DNA of 64,000 nt, taken from assembly GCF_030388245.1 (NCBI RefSeq), contig NZ_CP098360.1, positions 292,001 to 356,000 on the forward strand. The letters are read 5' to 3'. The notes beneath the pieces were generated by a model. The model was given only the letters and a program-made list of their open reading frames with translations, did not search any database and had not been told where the DNA came from. Source of the stretch: Paracoccus sp. TOH (GTDB lineage Bacteria; Pseudomonadota; Alphaproteobacteria; Rhodobacterales; Rhodobacteraceae). Below are positions 1-8,849 of this stretch, in pieces. Made by a program: the position numbers and the translations under genes. How positions within the stretch are numbered: position 1 is the stretch's first letter; every line of letters starts with the position of its first letter.

Positions 1-405
1 CGGCCGGCTCTGGCGCGAGGCCCAGGCGCCGATCCGCGACTGCAGCGCCCGCGACCGGTAATAGGCATCGGCCAATTCGTCCTCGACCCGGCTGACATGG
101 CCGCGCACCCGCACCTGCCGGCGCAGGGATTTCCAGTGCATGACGAAGGCGGCGGCGCCGGTGGCTTCGATCTCGGCCGCCTTGGCGCTTTCGAGATTGG
201 TATAGAAGACGAAGGCGCCGTCGGTGCCGGCGCCCTCGATCTCCTTCAGCAGGACCATGCGCACATCGGGCATGCCCTGGGCGTCCACGGTGGCCAAAGC
301 GATGGCATCGGGGTCGTTCGGCTCGGTCCGCACGGCCTCGGCCAGCCAGCTTCGCGCGATGGCAAAAGGGTCGTCGCCCGCGAAAATTCCGCTACGATCG
401 CTCAC
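1..405 (-). CDS. pdxH: Pyridoxamine 5'-phosphate oxidase, C-terminus cut by window edge
   Basis: FMN-dependent oxidase that makes pyridoxal 5'-phosphate from pyridoxine or pyridoxamine phosphate in the cytoplasm. About 135 N-terminal codons are visible; the family is usually about 200 residues, so the C-terminal third lies outside the window. The fragment carries the family's FMN-binding barrel region, with the stretches [19 protein letters not shown] and [10 protein letters not shown], then the typical [13 protein letters not shown] segment. I chose the GTG at 405 because no upstream in-frame ATG exists before the divergent fabI promoter region. It is divergent from fabI across an 83-bp gap. 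Identity is firm; the exact start is less so. Confidence 0.88.
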   Translation of the reverse strand, partial: MSDRSGIFAGDDPFAIARSWLAEAVRTEPNDPDAIALATVDAQGMPDVRMVLLKEIEGAGTDGAFVFYTNLESAKAAEIEATGAAAFVMHWKSLRRQVRVRGHVSRVEDELADAYYRSRALQSRIGAWASRQSRP

Positions 406-488
406 GGCAGCCTGCTTACCGACACTTGATGCCCCCTTGCAACTGTCCTAATCCTGCTGAAAACTGAAGAAGCGCAAGGGGCAGCATC

Positions 489-1316
489 ATGTCAAGTGAA
501 GCCGGTATCGGGCTGATGAAAAGTCGCCGCGGCCTGATCATGGGGCTAGCGAACGACAAGTCGATTGCCTGGGGCATCGCCAAGGCACTGGCCGACCAGG
601 GGGCCGAGCTGGCCTTTTCCTATCAGGGCGAGGCGCTGAAGCGCCGGGTCGAGCCGCTGGCGGCGCAGGTCGGGTCGGATTTCCTGGCCGAATGCGACGT
701 CTCGGACGAGGCCTCCATTGACGCGCTGTTCGAGACGCTGCGCGGGCGCTGGGACAGCCTGGACTTCATCGTCCACGCCATCGGCTTTTCCGACAAGGAG
801 CAGTTGCGCGGCCGCTATGCCGAAACCACGCGCGACAACTTCCTGATGACGATGGATATTTCCGTCTATTCCTTCACCGCCGTCGCCCGCCGCGCCGCGG
901 CGATGATGCCGAATGGCGGCTCGATCCTGACCCTGACCTATTACGGCGCCGAACGCGTCATGCCGCATTACAACGTCATGGGCGTCGCCAAGGCGGCGCT
1001 GGAAGCATCGGTGCGCTATCTCGCCGAGGATTTCGGCAAGGACGGCATCCGCGTCAACGCCATCTCGGCCGGGCCGATCAAGACCCTGGCCGCCAGCGGC
1101 ATCGGCGATTTCCGCTATATCCTGAAATGGAACGAGCTGAACTCGCCCCTGCGCCGCAACGTCAGCCAGGAGGATGTCGGCAAGTCGGCGCTCTACCTGC
1201 TCTCGGACCTGGGCTCGGGCGTGACCGGCGAGACGCATCACGTCGATTCGGGCTATCACATCGTCGGCATGAAGGCGGTGGACGCGCCCGACATCGCCAC
1301 GACGAAAAAGGACTGA
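489..1316 (+). CDS. fabI: Enoyl-[acyl-carrier-protein] reductase (NADH)
   Basis: Catalyses the last reduction in each round of type II fatty acid elongation, trans-2-enoyl-ACP to acyl-ACP. The 275-residue protein is an atypical short-chain dehydrogenase: the nucleotide-binding region near residues 15-30 (GLIMGLANDKSIAWGIA) is the FabI form rather than the classical GxxxGxG. The catalytic Tyr161 and Lys168 stand in the Y-x6-K arrangement that separates FabI from ordinary SDRs (Y-x3-K). A Shine-Dalgarno AAGGGG at 477-482 fixes the ATG at 489 rather than the internal Met10. Length matches the family. It heads a short plus-strand run with the LysE-type exporter 9 bp downstream. Confidence 0.95.
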   Translation: MSSEAGIGLMKSRRGLIMGLANDKSIAWGIAKALADQGAELAFSYQGEALKRRVEPLAAQVGSDFLAECDVSDEASIDALFETLRGRWDSLDFIVHAIGFSDKEQLRGRYAETTRDNFLMTMDISVYSFTAVARRAAAMMPNGGSILTLTYYGAERVMPHYNVMGVAKAALEASVRYLAEDFGKDGIRVNAISAGPIKTLAASGIGDFRYILKWNELNSPLRRNVSQEDVGKSALYLLSDLGSGVTGETHHVDSGYHIVGMKAVDAPDIATTKKD

Positions 1317-1325
1317 TCCCCCGCG

Positions 1326-1928
1326 ATGAGCGCCGAGCAGGTCATCGCGCTTGTCTCGGCGCTGTCGCTGGCGATCCTGACCCCCGGCCCGGCGATCATC
1401 GCCACCGTGCAGACCGCTTTCGCCCATGGGCGCGAGCGCGCCCTGCCCTATGCGCTGGGGCTGGCCGTCGGCGCATCGCTGTGGTGCATCGCGGCGCTCG
1501 GCGGGCTGGCGGTGCTTTTCAAGCTGCATCCGGGCTGGTTCGCCGGGATGAAGATCCTCGGCGGGCTCTATCTGCTGTGGTTCGCCTGGCGGCTGTGGCG
1601 CGCCTCGACCCGGCCGCTGCCGCAGGCGGCGGGCGGCGCCTCCAGGGGGTTCTGGGGCGGAATCGCGCTGAATCTCTCGAACCCGAAGCCGGCATTGTTC
1701 TATGCGGCGCTGATCCTGTCGGTCTTTCCCGAGCCGATGGGCGCCGCGCGCCAGACGCTGATCTACGGCATCTGCCTGGCGACCGAACTGTGCTGGTACG
1801 CGCTGGTCGCGGTTCTGATGTCGACAGCAGCGATGCGCTCGCGCTATTTTGCCGCCAAGTTCTGGATCGACCGGGCCGCCAGCATCGCCATGGCGCTGTT
1901 GGGCCTGTTGTTGATCGCCAACCACTAA
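1326..1928 (+). CDS. LysE/RhtB-family amino-acid exporter
   Basis: A 200-residue integral inner-membrane protein of the LysE/RhtB translocator superfamily, which exports amino acids or their derivatives by proton exchange. Visible are the N-terminal family signature (ALSLAILTPGPAIIATV, with the TPGP turn), about six hydrophobic segments, and a central conserved NLSNPKPALFYAAL stretch between helices. Length is typical. It begins 9 bp after fabI and ends 9 bp before the phosphoribosyltransferase gene, so all three may be cotranscribed although no functional link is evident. The substrate cannot be read from sequence. Confidence 0.88.
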   Translation: MSAEQVIALVSALSLAILTPGPAIIATVQTAFAHGRERALPYALGLAVGASLWCIAALGGLAVLFKLHPGWFAGMKILGGLYLLWFAWRLWRASTRPLPQAAGGASRGFWGGIALNLSNPKPALFYAALILSVFPEPMGAARQTLIYGICLATELCWYALVAVLMSTAAMRSRYFAAKFWIDRAASIAMALLGLLLIANH

Positions 1929-1937
1929 GGAGCCAGC

Positions 1938-2435
1938 ATGAACGATCGCCTGCCCCATGAACGCGGATTCCACATCAGTTGGGATCAGATCCATCGCGAT
2001 TCCCGCGCGCTTGCCTGGCGCCTGGAAGACCGCGAATGGCGGGCGATCCTGGCCATCACCCGGGGCGGGCTGGTGCCGGCGATGATCGTCGCCCGCGAGC
2101 TGGACATCCGCGTCATCGACACGATCTCGGTCAAATCCTATCGCGGCAAGGGCGGGCAGGAGCGCGGCGAGGTCAAGGTGCTGAAGGCCCCCGACCCGGC
2201 GGTGATGCAGGACGGCGACGGCATCCTGGTGGTGGACGACCTGGTCGATTCCGGGCGCACGCTGGAGCATGTGCGGACCATGTATCCCAAGGCGCATTTC
2301 GCCACCGTCTATGCCAAGCCCAAGGGCCGGCCGATGGTGCAGACCTATGTCACCGAGGTCAGCCAGGACACCTGGATCTTCTTTCCCTGGGACATGGCGC
2401 TGCAATACGTCCAGCCCTATCGCGGCGAGGATTGA
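1938..2435 (+). CDS. gpt: Xanthine(-guanine) phosphoribosyltransferase
   Basis: Purine salvage enzyme that transfers phosphoribose from PRPP to xanthine, guanine or, less well, hypoxanthine. The 165-residue protein carries the type I phosphoribosyltransferase PRPP loop, [13 protein letters not shown], at residues 96-108 and an N-terminal RGGL motif (residues 42-45) that contacts pyrophosphate. Length equals bacterial Gpt. A Shine-Dalgarno AAGGAG lies just upstream of the ATG. The stop overlaps the next gene's ATG (TGATG), suggesting translational coupling to the DUF2127 protein. The precise base preference is inferred from the short Gpt-like length rather than seen. Confidence 0.9.
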   Translation: MNDRLPHERGFHISWDQIHRDSRALAWRLEDREWRAILAITRGGLVPAMIVARELDIRVIDTISVKSYRGKGGQERGEVKVLKAPDPAVMQDGDGILVVDDLVDSGRTLEHVRTMYPKAHFATVYAKPKGRPMVQTYVTEVSQDTWIFFPWDMALQYVQPYRGED

Positions 2436-2911
2436 TGAAGCATATCAAGGGGAAGCACGGACCGCTGCACTGGCTGTTCGAGTCGACCCTGCTGCTGAAG
2501 GCGACCTTCGCGCTGTTCGAGGTCATGGCCGGCGCCGGCTTGTGGTGGCTGCCGCACCGGCGCCTTGCCGATTTCACCGCATGGCTGACCCGCAACGAGC
2601 TGATCGAGGGCCATCGCAGCCCGGTCTATGGCCGCGTGGCGGCGGCGCTGGCCGAGTTCTCGGCGACGAGCCAGCATTTCTATGCGCTCTACCTGCTCGG
2701 GCACGGCGCGATCAAGCTGGTGATCGTGGCCCTGCTGATGCGGCGGGTGGCCTTCGCCTATCCGCTGGGGATCGCGGTCTTTTCCGGCTTCATCGCGATG
2801 CAGATGCACCGCTGGACGCATACGCAGGCGCCCACCCTGCTGGCGCTTTCGGCCCTGGACGCGGTGGTGATCTGGCTGACCTGGCGCGAATGGCGCGGCA
2901 AGGCCGGCTAG
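2435..2911 (+). CDS. DUF2127-family membrane protein
   Basis: A 158-residue polytopic membrane protein resembling the DUF2127 family, whose function is not known. It has about four hydrophobic segments, including LLLKATFALFEVMAGAGLWW near residues 18-37, and a C-terminal pair around LLALSALDAVVIWL. A conserved-looking histidine/glutamate-rich segment (ELIEGHRSPVYGR) sits in a loop. The ATG overlaps the stop of the phosphoribosyltransferase gene by one base, indicating coupled translation. A perfect hairpin begins one base after its stop codon. Family assignment is from the overall pattern; no function is claimed. Confidence 0.7.
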   Translation: MKHIKGKHGPLHWLFESTLLLKATFALFEVMAGAGLWWLPHRRLADFTAWLTRNELIEGHRSPVYGRVAAALAEFSATSQHFYALYLLGHGAIKLVIVALLMRRVAFAYPLGIAVFSGFIAMQMHRWTHTQAPTLLALSALDAVVIWLTWREWRGKAG

Positions 2912-2939
2912 GCGCGCAACGGCAGCGTGCGTTGCGCGC
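2912..2939 (+). terminator. Stem-loop directly after the DUF2127 stop codon
   Basis: Perfect 10-bp stem (GCGCGCAACG / CGTTGCGCGC) with an 8-base loop, starting one base after the TAG stop. There is no T-tract, which is common for terminators in high-GC alphaproteobacteria. It probably ends the fabI-to-DUF2127 transcript. Confidence 0.5.
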
Positions 2940-2968
2940 TGCCGCGCGGCGGGACGCAAGCGGAAAAT

Positions 2969-3043
2969 CCCAGCATTTGCTGGGATTTCCGCTGTGACCG
3001 GCGTGCAGCGCCCGTACACCGCGCGTACACGGGGCGTGCACCG
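2969..3043 (+). repeat. Composite palindrome plus phased CGTRCA element, copy 1
   Basis: This is a 75-bp element of palindrome CCCAGCA-TT-TGCTGGG, an 18-19 bp spacer, then four CGTRCA units starting at 3002, 3013, 3024 and 3035, exactly 11 bp apart. Hand alignment gives 61 of 75 identical bases, without gaps, to the copy at 63362-63436. In copy 1 the palindrome extends to a 35-bp hairpin (2959-2993) with one bulged base. The right half can also fold as an RNA stem (GTGCA-g-CGCCC with GGGCGTGCAC). Function unknown; regulatory, structural or mobile-repeat origin are all possible. Confidence 0.75.
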
Positions 3044-3112
3044 CAGAACCCGCAGGGAGTCTTTTCCGGCTTGGGGCCGCAATGCCGCCCCGCCCCCGCG
3101 TCAAGGTCCGGG

Positions 3113-3208
3113 GCGGCGACGGAGACGGCGGGACGGCGGGACGGCGGGACGGGACGCGGGGGACCGAGACGGGGACGGGGACGGGAACGGAGACGGAGAC
3201 GGGAACAG
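3113..3208 (+). repeat. G-rich hexamer-like tandem tract (quadruplex potential)
   Basis: About 95 bp of degenerate tandem units built on GGGACG, GGCGGGAC and GGAGAC. Many runs of three or more G separated by short spacers (for example GGGACGGCGGGACGGCGGG) meet the usual G-quadruplex pattern on the plus strand. It lies in the non-coding gap just beyond the map stop codon. No protein-coding explanation is credible. Confidence 0.7.
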
Positions 3209-3230
3209 CGGCGCCGGAGGGCAACCGGCT

Positions 3231-3980
3231 TCATCCCGGTTGGGTGACGATGATCGCGCCGCGGTCGGTCGCCACCACCGTATGCTCGTATTGCACCACG
3301 GCGGCGCGCGGCTCGCTATAGAGCGTCCAGCCGTCCGCGCCGTCGGTCGCCCACATCCCGCCCATGGACAGGAAGGGTTCGACGGTCAGCACCAGCCCCT
3401 TGCCGATCCGCCGCCGGTCGCCCCGGGTGGGCCAGGTGGCGATCTCGCCCGGGTCTTCGTGCAACGCCCGGCCGATGCCGTGGCTGGCCAGGTTGCGGAT
3501 CAGCGTGTAGCCGCGACCGGCGGCGAAATGCCCGATGGCCTTGCCGATCCCCGCCAGCGGCTTGCCGCTGCCGACCTGCGCGATGCCGATCTGCATGGCC
3601 CGCCGGCCGTCGCGGCAAAGCCGGTCCAGCGCCGGCGGCGTGGGCGCGACGCGGAATGTCGCCCCGGTATCGGCGAAATAGCCGTCCTTCGAGGCTGACA
3701 CGTCGATATTGACCAGATCTCCGGCCTCGATCCGGCGTTCGCCCGGAATGCCATGGGCGACTTCCTCGTTCACGCTGATGCAGGTGGTGCCGGGGAAGCC
3801 GTAGGTCGAGCGCGGCGCGGAAACCGCGCCCTCGGCCTCGAGCATGGCGCGGCCGATCTCGTCCAGCTCGCGGGTGGTCATGCCGGGCTCCATCGCCCTG
3901 GCCATGGCCTGCATCGTATTGGCGACGATCCGGCCGACGGCCTTCAGGCCGTCCAGCTCGTCCTGCTTGGTGATCGTCAT
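3231..3980 (-). CDS. map: Methionine aminopeptidase, type I
   Basis: Removes the initiator methionine from nascent proteins, acting at the ribosome exit after deformylation. The 249-residue protein shows the complete pita-bread metalloprotease ligand set: Asp93 (NIDVS), Asp104 (FADTG), His167 (SHGIG), Glu201 (TVEPF) and Glu232 (QYEHT), plus the substrate-contacting His76 (AHGIP). It has no N-terminal extension, so it is type Ia. It stands alone between a repeat-rich spacer and trpE, and its 3' end faces the DUF2127 gene. Nothing is missing from the active site. Confidence 0.95.
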   Translation of the reverse strand: MTITKQDELDGLKAVGRIVANTMQAMARAMEPGMTTRELDEIGRAMLEAEGAVSAPRSTYGFPGTTCISVNEEVAHGIPGERRIEAGDLVNIDVSASKDGYFADTGATFRVAPTPPALDRLCRDGRRAMQIGIAQVGSGKPLAGIGKAIGHFAAGRGYTLIRNLASHGIGRALHEDPGEIATWPTRGDRRRIGKGLVLTVEPFLSMGGMWATDGADGWTLYSEPRAAVVQYEHTVVATDRGAIIVTQPG

Positions 3981-4076
3981 TCCCGCATGCTCCCGACCAT
4001 GGTGGCCAAGGCCGGCATAGCACAGGATGGCAGCCCTGTCCCGCCGGCCTGCACCGCCCGGCCTGTCCTGCCGCGC

Positions 4077-5579
4077 CTAGCCGTTCCCGCGCACGAAACG
4101 CGCCGCTTCCTCGGCGGCGCGGCGCAGGGCGCGGCTCTTGTTCACCGTTTCCATGAACTCGGCCTCGGGGTCGCTGTCATAGACCACGCCGCCGCCGGCC
4201 TGGATGTAAAGCTGGCCGTCCTTGATCACCCCGGTGCGCAGGGCGATGCACATGTCCATTTCGCCATTGGCGGCGAAATAGCCGACGCCGCCGGCATAGA
4301 CGCCGCGCTTCTCGGGCTCGAGCTCGTCGATGATCTGCATCGCCCGGACCTTGGGCGCCCCCGAGACGGTGCCGGCCGGCATCCCCGCCAGCAGCGCCGA
4401 CAGCGCGTCCTCGCCCGCGCGCAGCTCGCCCACCACGTTCGAGACGATGTGCATGACATGGCTGTAACGCTCGACGATGAACTGCTCGGTCGGGGTGACG
4501 GTGCCCATCTTGGCGACCCGGCCGACATCGTTGCGGCCCAGGTCCAAGAGCATCAGATGCTCGGCCAGTTCCTTCTGGTCGGCCAGCAGGTCGGCTTCCA
4601 GCGCCCGGTCCTCCTCGGGCGTGGCGCCGCGCGGCCGGGTGCCGGCGATGGGGCGGACGGTGACCTGGCCCTCGCGCAGCCGCACCAGGATCTCGGGCGA
4701 GGCGCCGACGATCTGGAAGCCGCCGAAATTCAGGAAGAACATGAAGGGCGACGGATTGGTGCGCCGCAAGCTGCGGTAGAGCGCGAAGGGCGGCAGCGGG
4801 AAATCCATCGCCCAGCGTTGCGAGGGCACCACCTGGAAGATGTCGCCGGCGCGGATGTAGTCCTTGGCCTTTTCCACCGCGGCCAGATAGGCTTCCTTGC
4901 TGAAATTGCTGCGCAATTCGCCGATCTTCAGGTCGTGGCCCAGGGCGCGCGGCTCGCTGGGCTGGCGATCGAGCGAGCGCAGCGCCTCCATCAGCCGCTC
5001 GGCCGCCTGGGCATAGGCGGCGCGGGCCGGCGTGGCCGCGTCGTGCCAGGCGGGGGCGCAAAGCGCCACCTCGCCCTTGACGCCGTCCAGCACCGCCACG
5101 ACCGAGGGGCGCATCATCATCGCGTCGGGCAGGCCAAGGGGGTCGGGGTTCACGTCGGGCAGCCGCTCGACCAGCCGGATCATGTCATAGCCCAGATAGC
5201 CGAACAGCCCCGCCGCGCCGGCCGGCACGCCGTCGGGCATGTCGATGCGGCTTTCGGCGATCAGGGCGCGCAGGCTGTCCAGCGCCGGGCGGTCGTCTTC
5301 CGCGTATTCGTCCGAATAGCGGGCGTTGCGGTTGATGCGCGCCTTGCCGTCCCGGCATTCCCAGATCAGGTCCGGCTTCATGCCGACGAAGGAATAGCGG
5401 CCGCGCACCTCGCCGCCGGTGACGGATTCCAGCATGAAGGAATTCGGCGCCGCCTCGGCCAGCTTCAGCATCAGGCTGACCGGCGTGTCGAGGTCGGCGG
5501 CCAGGCGGATGGTCAGCAACTGGTTGCGGCCCTGCGCCCAGCCGCGCTCGAACGCGGCATATTCGGGGGTGATCTCCAT
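4077..5579 (-). CDS. trpE: Anthranilate synthase component I
   Basis: Chorismate-using subunit that makes anthranilate with ammonia or with the TrpG glutaminase; first step of tryptophan synthesis. The 500-residue protein has the N-terminal regulatory region with a feedback-type MLES element (around residue 50, FMLESVTGGEVRGRYSF), then the chorismate-binding domain with LLDLGRNDVGRV, AGMPAGTVSGAPKVRAM and GGGVVYDSDPE. The ATG at 5579 overlaps the ppiD stop (TGATG); the GTG one codon earlier is less likely. The partner trpG lies about 4 kb away on the opposite strand, so trp genes are split. The MLES motif suggests tryptophan feedback inhibition. Confidence 0.95.
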   Translation of the reverse strand: MEITPEYAAFERGWAQGRNQLLTIRLAADLDTPVSLMLKLAEAAPNSFMLESVTGGEVRGRYSFVGMKPDLIWECRDGKARINRNARYSDEYAEDDRPALDSLRALIAESRIDMPDGVPAGAAGLFGYLGYDMIRLVERLPDVNPDPLGLPDAMMMRPSVVAVLDGVKGEVALCAPAWHDAATPARAAYAQAAERLMEALRSLDRQPSEPRALGHDLKIGELRSNFSKEAYLAAVEKAKDYIRAGDIFQVVPSQRWAMDFPLPPFALYRSLRRTNPSPFMFFLNFGGFQIVGASPEILVRLREGQVTVRPIAGTRPRGATPEEDRALEADLLADQKELAEHLMLLDLGRNDVGRVAKMGTVTPTEQFIVERYSHVMHIVSNVVGELRAGEDALSALLAGMPAGTVSGAPKVRAMQIIDELEPEKRGVYAGGVGYFAANGEMDMCIALRTGVIKDGQLYIQAGGGVVYDSDPEAEFMETVNKSRALRRAAEEAARFVRGNG

Positions 5580-7537
5580 CACTGGACCTGCGCGTTCACC
5601 GCATCCACGGCGGTCTGGTTCAGGGTGACGCCGCCCTGGGCCTGCAGCGCGCGGGCGAAATAGTCGAACACGTCCTGGCGCAGCGAATCCGCCAGCCGGT
5701 TGGCGATGCCCTCGCGCACCTGCTCGGCCTCGTCGCCCTCGGTCACGGCAGGATGGATCTTGTCGAGCGTGACCAGGAACACCCGGTTCTCGGCATCGAC
5801 CACCTCGGCATCGCCTTCCCTGGCGATCTCGAAGGCCTGGCTGACCAGATCCTGCGGGGCGTCGCTGATGAAGCCGCCGCGCGCCAGGTCGGTGACGGCG
5901 GTGCCGGCATCGGGGCCGGTCGCCGGGTCGGTCGCGGGGGCGGTGGGCGGCGCCTGCGGCGGGGTGACGGCGGCATTGCCGGCGGCGGCGCCGACGGCCT
6001 GGGCCACCGGCGCGGTCGCCGCCGCCGGGGCGGGCTCGGCGGCCGCCTCGGCCTGGACCTTGCGCTCCTCGGCCAGGGCCAGAAGCTGGCGATGGGTCTC
6101 GTTCCGGCTCCAGTCCTCGGCCACGCGGTCCTTCACCTCGGCGAAGGGGATCAGCGCCGGCGGCTGGATGCCGTCGAGGCGCAGGGCGAAGACGCCGCCA
6201 TCGTCCAGTTCCAGCAGTTCGGGGAAGTCCTTCTCGCCGATCTCGGCGGCCTTCTGGCGGAAGACCGGATAGGCGTCGATGCCGTTCGGATCGGCCTCGG
6301 CCCCGGCGCTCCAGTCGATCTGGCCCAGCTTCATCGGGGTTTCCTTGGCCATGTCCTCGAGCGTGGCGCCGCCGGCCAGCATGTCCGAGAATTCGGCCGA
6401 CTGGTCCTCGATCACCCGGCGGGCGCGGTCCACCGCGGCCTCGACGCGCAGCTCGTCCTTGGCCTGCTCGAAGGGGATGTCGACCGGATCGAGGATCGCG
6501 TTCATCGAGAACAGCGCCGGCCCCAGCTCCGAGCTGGCCGGGCCGGCCACGCCGGGCTCGTCCAGCGCGAAGACCGCCTCGCCGGCGGCACCCAGGTCGG
6601 CCTGGCTGACCTCGCCCAGGTCGATGTCGTTCAGCGTCAGGCCGCGCGCGGCGGCCAGCTGCTCGAAGGTGATCTCGCCGCCCTCGATGCGGGCCTTGGC
6701 TTCCTCGGCGGCGGCCATGGTCGGGAAGACCAGCCGCTCGACCATGCGGCGCTCGGGCTGCTGGAACTCGTCGATGCGGTCCTGGTAGAGGTCGCGCAGC
6801 GCCTGCTCGTCCACCTCGACCTCCTTCTCCAGCATCTCGGGGATCAGCCAGATATAGGTGATCTTGCGGGTCTCGGGCGCGGTGAAGCGGTCGGCATTGG
6901 CCTTGTGCCAGGCTTCCAGCGTCGCGTCGTCCGGGGTGGCGATCGGCTCGGGCAGATCCTCGGGCTTCAGCTCGCGCCAGCGGATGTCGCGGGTCTCCAG
7001 CAGCCAGCCCTGGGTCAGCGCGGTGACGGCCTGCGGCGCGCTGACCCCGGCCAGCGCCGCCTGCTGCAGGATCAGCCGCGCCTCGTCCATGCGCAGGTCG
7101 TGCTCGAACTCGGCCTCGCGGATGCCTTCGCGGCGCAGGGTGTCGGCATAGAGGCTGCGGTCGAACTGGCCGTTCATGCCGCGGAAGGCCGGCGAGCCGG
7201 TGATCTGCTTGGCCACCGCCTGGTCGCCGACCGAGATCCCCAGCCGGTTCGCCTCGGCCTCGAGCGCGGCGCCGGTATAGAGCCGGGCCAGCGCCGCCTG
7301 GTCGATGCCGAGAGCCTTGGCCTCGGCCGCGTTGACCTGCCGGCCGGTGCGGGCGGCGAAGTCCTGCATCTCGGCGCGCAGGGTGCGGGCATAGTCCTGC
7401 GACGAGATCCCGACCTCGCCCACCGAGCCGATATCGGCCGAGCCGCCCGAGAAATTGGTGACGCCGAAGCCGCCCAATCCCAGGACCAGCATCCCCATAA
7501 GCAACCAGACGATCGTCGATTTGCCCTTGCCGCGCAT
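5579..7537 (-). CDS. ppiD: Periplasmic folding chaperone PpiD/SurA-like (peptidyl-prolyl isomerase family)
   Basis: Membrane-anchored periplasmic chaperone of the SurA_N/PpiC type. The 652-residue protein begins with a charged N-terminus and one transmembrane helix (about residues 8-28, ending [11 protein letters not shown]), then a SurA_N-like helical domain, a parvulin-like central region, a Pro/Ala-rich linker near residues 490-540 and a second helical C-terminal segment. I took the ATG at 7537 ([11 protein letters not shown]) because positive residues then precede the helix directly; a GTG at 7558 would add seven residues. It is translationally coupled to trpE downstream, an arrangement seen in other alphaproteobacteria. 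Isomerase activity is not assured, since PpiD parvulin domains are often inactive. Confidence 0.85.
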   Translation of the reverse strand: MRGKGKSTIVWLLMGMLVLGLGGFGVTNFSGGSADIGSVGEVGISSQDYARTLRAEMQDFAARTGRQVNAAEAKALGIDQAALARLYTGAALEAEANRLGISVGDQAVAKQITGSPAFRGMNGQFDRSLYADTLRREGIREAEFEHDLRMDEARLILQQAALAGVSAPQAVTALTQGWLLETRDIRWRELKPEDLPEPIATPDDATLEAWHKANADRFTAPETRKITYIWLIPEMLEKEVEVDEQALRDLYQDRIDEFQQPERRMVERLVFPTMAAAEEAKARIEGGEITFEQLAAARGLTLNDIDLGEVSQADLGAAGEAVFALDEPGVAGPASSELGPALFSMNAILDPVDIPFEQAKDELRVEAAVDRARRVIEDQSAEFSDMLAGGATLEDMAKETPMKLGQIDWSAGAEADPNGIDAYPVFRQKAAEIGEKDFPELLELDDGGVFALRLDGIQPPALIPFAEVKDRVAEDWSRNETHRQLLALAEERKVQAEAAAEPAPAAATAPVAQAVGAAAGNAAVTPPQAPPTAPATDPATGPDAGTAVTDLARGGFISDAPQDLVSQAFEIAREGDAEVVDAENRVFLVTLDKIHPAVTEGDEAEQVREGIANRLADSLRQDVFDYFARALQAQGGVTLNQTAVDAVNAQVQ

Positions 7538-7664
7538 GATGATGCCGTGCCCCGCCACTTGTTCTTGTCAGTCAGCGCAAGTCTTTAGGGCGCCAAGGGC
7601 CCGGCGGCAAGGGCCGCGGTGCCCGTGCCGCCGCCTGCTGCGCTTCACGATCCGGTTGGCGCCA

Positions 7665-8840
7665 TCAGGGCCGGAAGGCCTCCAGCCGCCGCATCAGCGC
7701 CGCGATGCCGTCGCGGTCGGCATTGGCGAAGGCGATGCGCAGGTGGCGCGCGGCCTCGGGATCGTCCGCGGGCATGAACATGCTGCCGGGCAGCAGCAGC
7801 ACCCCCGCCTGACGCAGCAGGCGTTGCGCCAGCTCTGGCGCGGGCATGGCGAAGGGATGTTCGACCCAGGCGAAATAGGCGCCGCAACCCTTGACGCGCC
7901 AGCCCGGCAGCGCCGCCATGCCCTGGGCCATGGCGCGGCGGCGGGCCAGGATCTCGGCCCGCTCGCCGGCCAGCCAGTCGCGCAGATTCGCCATGCCCCA
8001 GGCGGCGCCGATCTGGCCGAGCTGGCCGGCGCAGATGGCGACGGTGTCGAGGAACTTTTCGACCTCGGCCATGCGGGCGGGACTGGCGATCAGCGCGCCG
8101 ACGCGATGCCCGGTCAGCCGATAGGCTTTCGAGAAACTGTAGAGATGGATCAGCGTGTCGCCCCAGTCGGGATCGGCGAACAGGTCGTGCGGCGCACCTT
8201 CGCGCGCGTCGAAATCGCGATAGGTCTCGTCGAGGACCAGCGCCAACCCGCGCGACCGCGCCAGATCGAAGAAGCCGCGCAGCAGTTCGGCCGGGTATTC
8301 CGCGCCCGAGGGGTTGTTGGGGCTGACCAGCACGATGGCGCGCGACCGGTCCGAGACCAGCCGGGCGGCCTCGGCCGCGTCAGGCAGCATGCCCGGACCG
8401 CAGCGCAGCGGCACGGCGCGGATGCCCTGCATGTCGAGCCACATCTTGTGGTTGAAATACCAGGGCGTGGGCAGGATCACCTCGTCCCCTGCCCGGGCCA
8501 GCGTCTGGATGGCGGCGCAGAACGCCTGGTTGCAGCCCTGGGTGATCGCGACCTCATCGGCGCGGATGGTGCCGGCATAGGCGCGGCTCCAGTCGCGGGC
8601 CACCGCCTCGCGCAGGTCGGGGCGGCCCAGCACCGGACCGTAGAGATGCGCGTCGGGCCGCTGCAGCGCCGCCTCGGCCATGGCGCGGCGCAGGGCCTCG
8701 GGCGGCGGCTCGACCGGCGCGGCCTGGCTGAGATTGATCAGCGGCCGCTCGGGCGGGAAGGTCAGCCCTTCCAGCCAGCGGCGGGCCTCCATCACCGGCG
8801 GGCGGAAGGTGGCGGCCAGGGCGGGGTTGAGCGGCAGCAT
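7665..8840 (-). CDS. PLP-dependent aminotransferase, class I/II fold
   Basis: A 391-residue fold-type I aminotransferase. Visible are the cofactor pocket residues: Asn175/Asn176 in SPNNPSG, Asp204 in VLDETYRDF, the Schiff-base Lys238 in [11 protein letters not shown] with the downstream Arg of HRVG, and a C-terminal RIAFA strand where the substrate carboxylate arginine sits. Length and layout fit aspartate/aromatic-type aminotransferases of subgroup I-gamma. Substrate cannot be stated. It follows the Pro/Ala-rich protein gene on the same strand by 9 bp, so the two are probably cotranscribed. Confidence 0.85.
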   Translation of the reverse strand: MLPLNPALAATFRPPVMEARRWLEGLTFPPERPLINLSQAAPVEPPPEALRRAMAEAALQRPDAHLYGPVLGRPDLREAVARDWSRAYAGTIRADEVAITQGCNQAFCAAIQTLARAGDEVILPTPWYFNHKMWLDMQGIRAVPLRCGPGMLPDAAEAARLVSDRSRAIVLVSPNNPSGAEYPAELLRGFFDLARSRGLALVLDETYRDFDAREGAPHDLFADPDWGDTLIHLYSFSKAYRLTGHRVGALIASPARMAEVEKFLDTVAICAGQLGQIGAAWGMANLRDWLAGERAEILARRRAMAQGMAALPGWRVKGCGAYFAWVEHPFAMPAPELAQRLLRQAGVLLLPGSMFMPADDPEAARHLRIAFANADRDGIAALMRRLEAFRP

Positions 8841-8849
8841 GGGCAGGTC

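Larger units (their letters stand above)
2912..3230. other. Repeat-rich gene-free spacer between convergent genes
   Basis: This 319-bp spacer between the DUF2127 gene (plus) and map (minus) holds no convincing gene. In order it contains the terminator-like hairpin, a long palindrome (2959-2993), the four phased CGTRCA units (3002-3040) and a G-rich tandem tract (about 3113-3208). Open frames through it on either strand translate to low-complexity Arg/Pro/Gly runs and are not believable proteins. Confidence 0.75.

Noticed and set aside
546..2405. A 619-codon minus-strand open frame across fabI, the exporter and gpt
   Set aside because: It is a shadow of the real plus-strand genes in very GC-rich DNA: composition is His/Gly/Gln/Arg-rich with no domain, and it crosses three well-supported genes.
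3113..3208. CRISPR array in the G-rich tandem tract
   Set aside because: Units are 6-8 bp, degenerate and without spacers or cas genes; it is a simple tandem repeat.
3753..5663. A 636-codon plus-strand open frame opposite map and trpE
   Set aside because: An antisense artefact of high GC; the translation has no recognisable domain and the opposite strand has complete, motif-verified genes.
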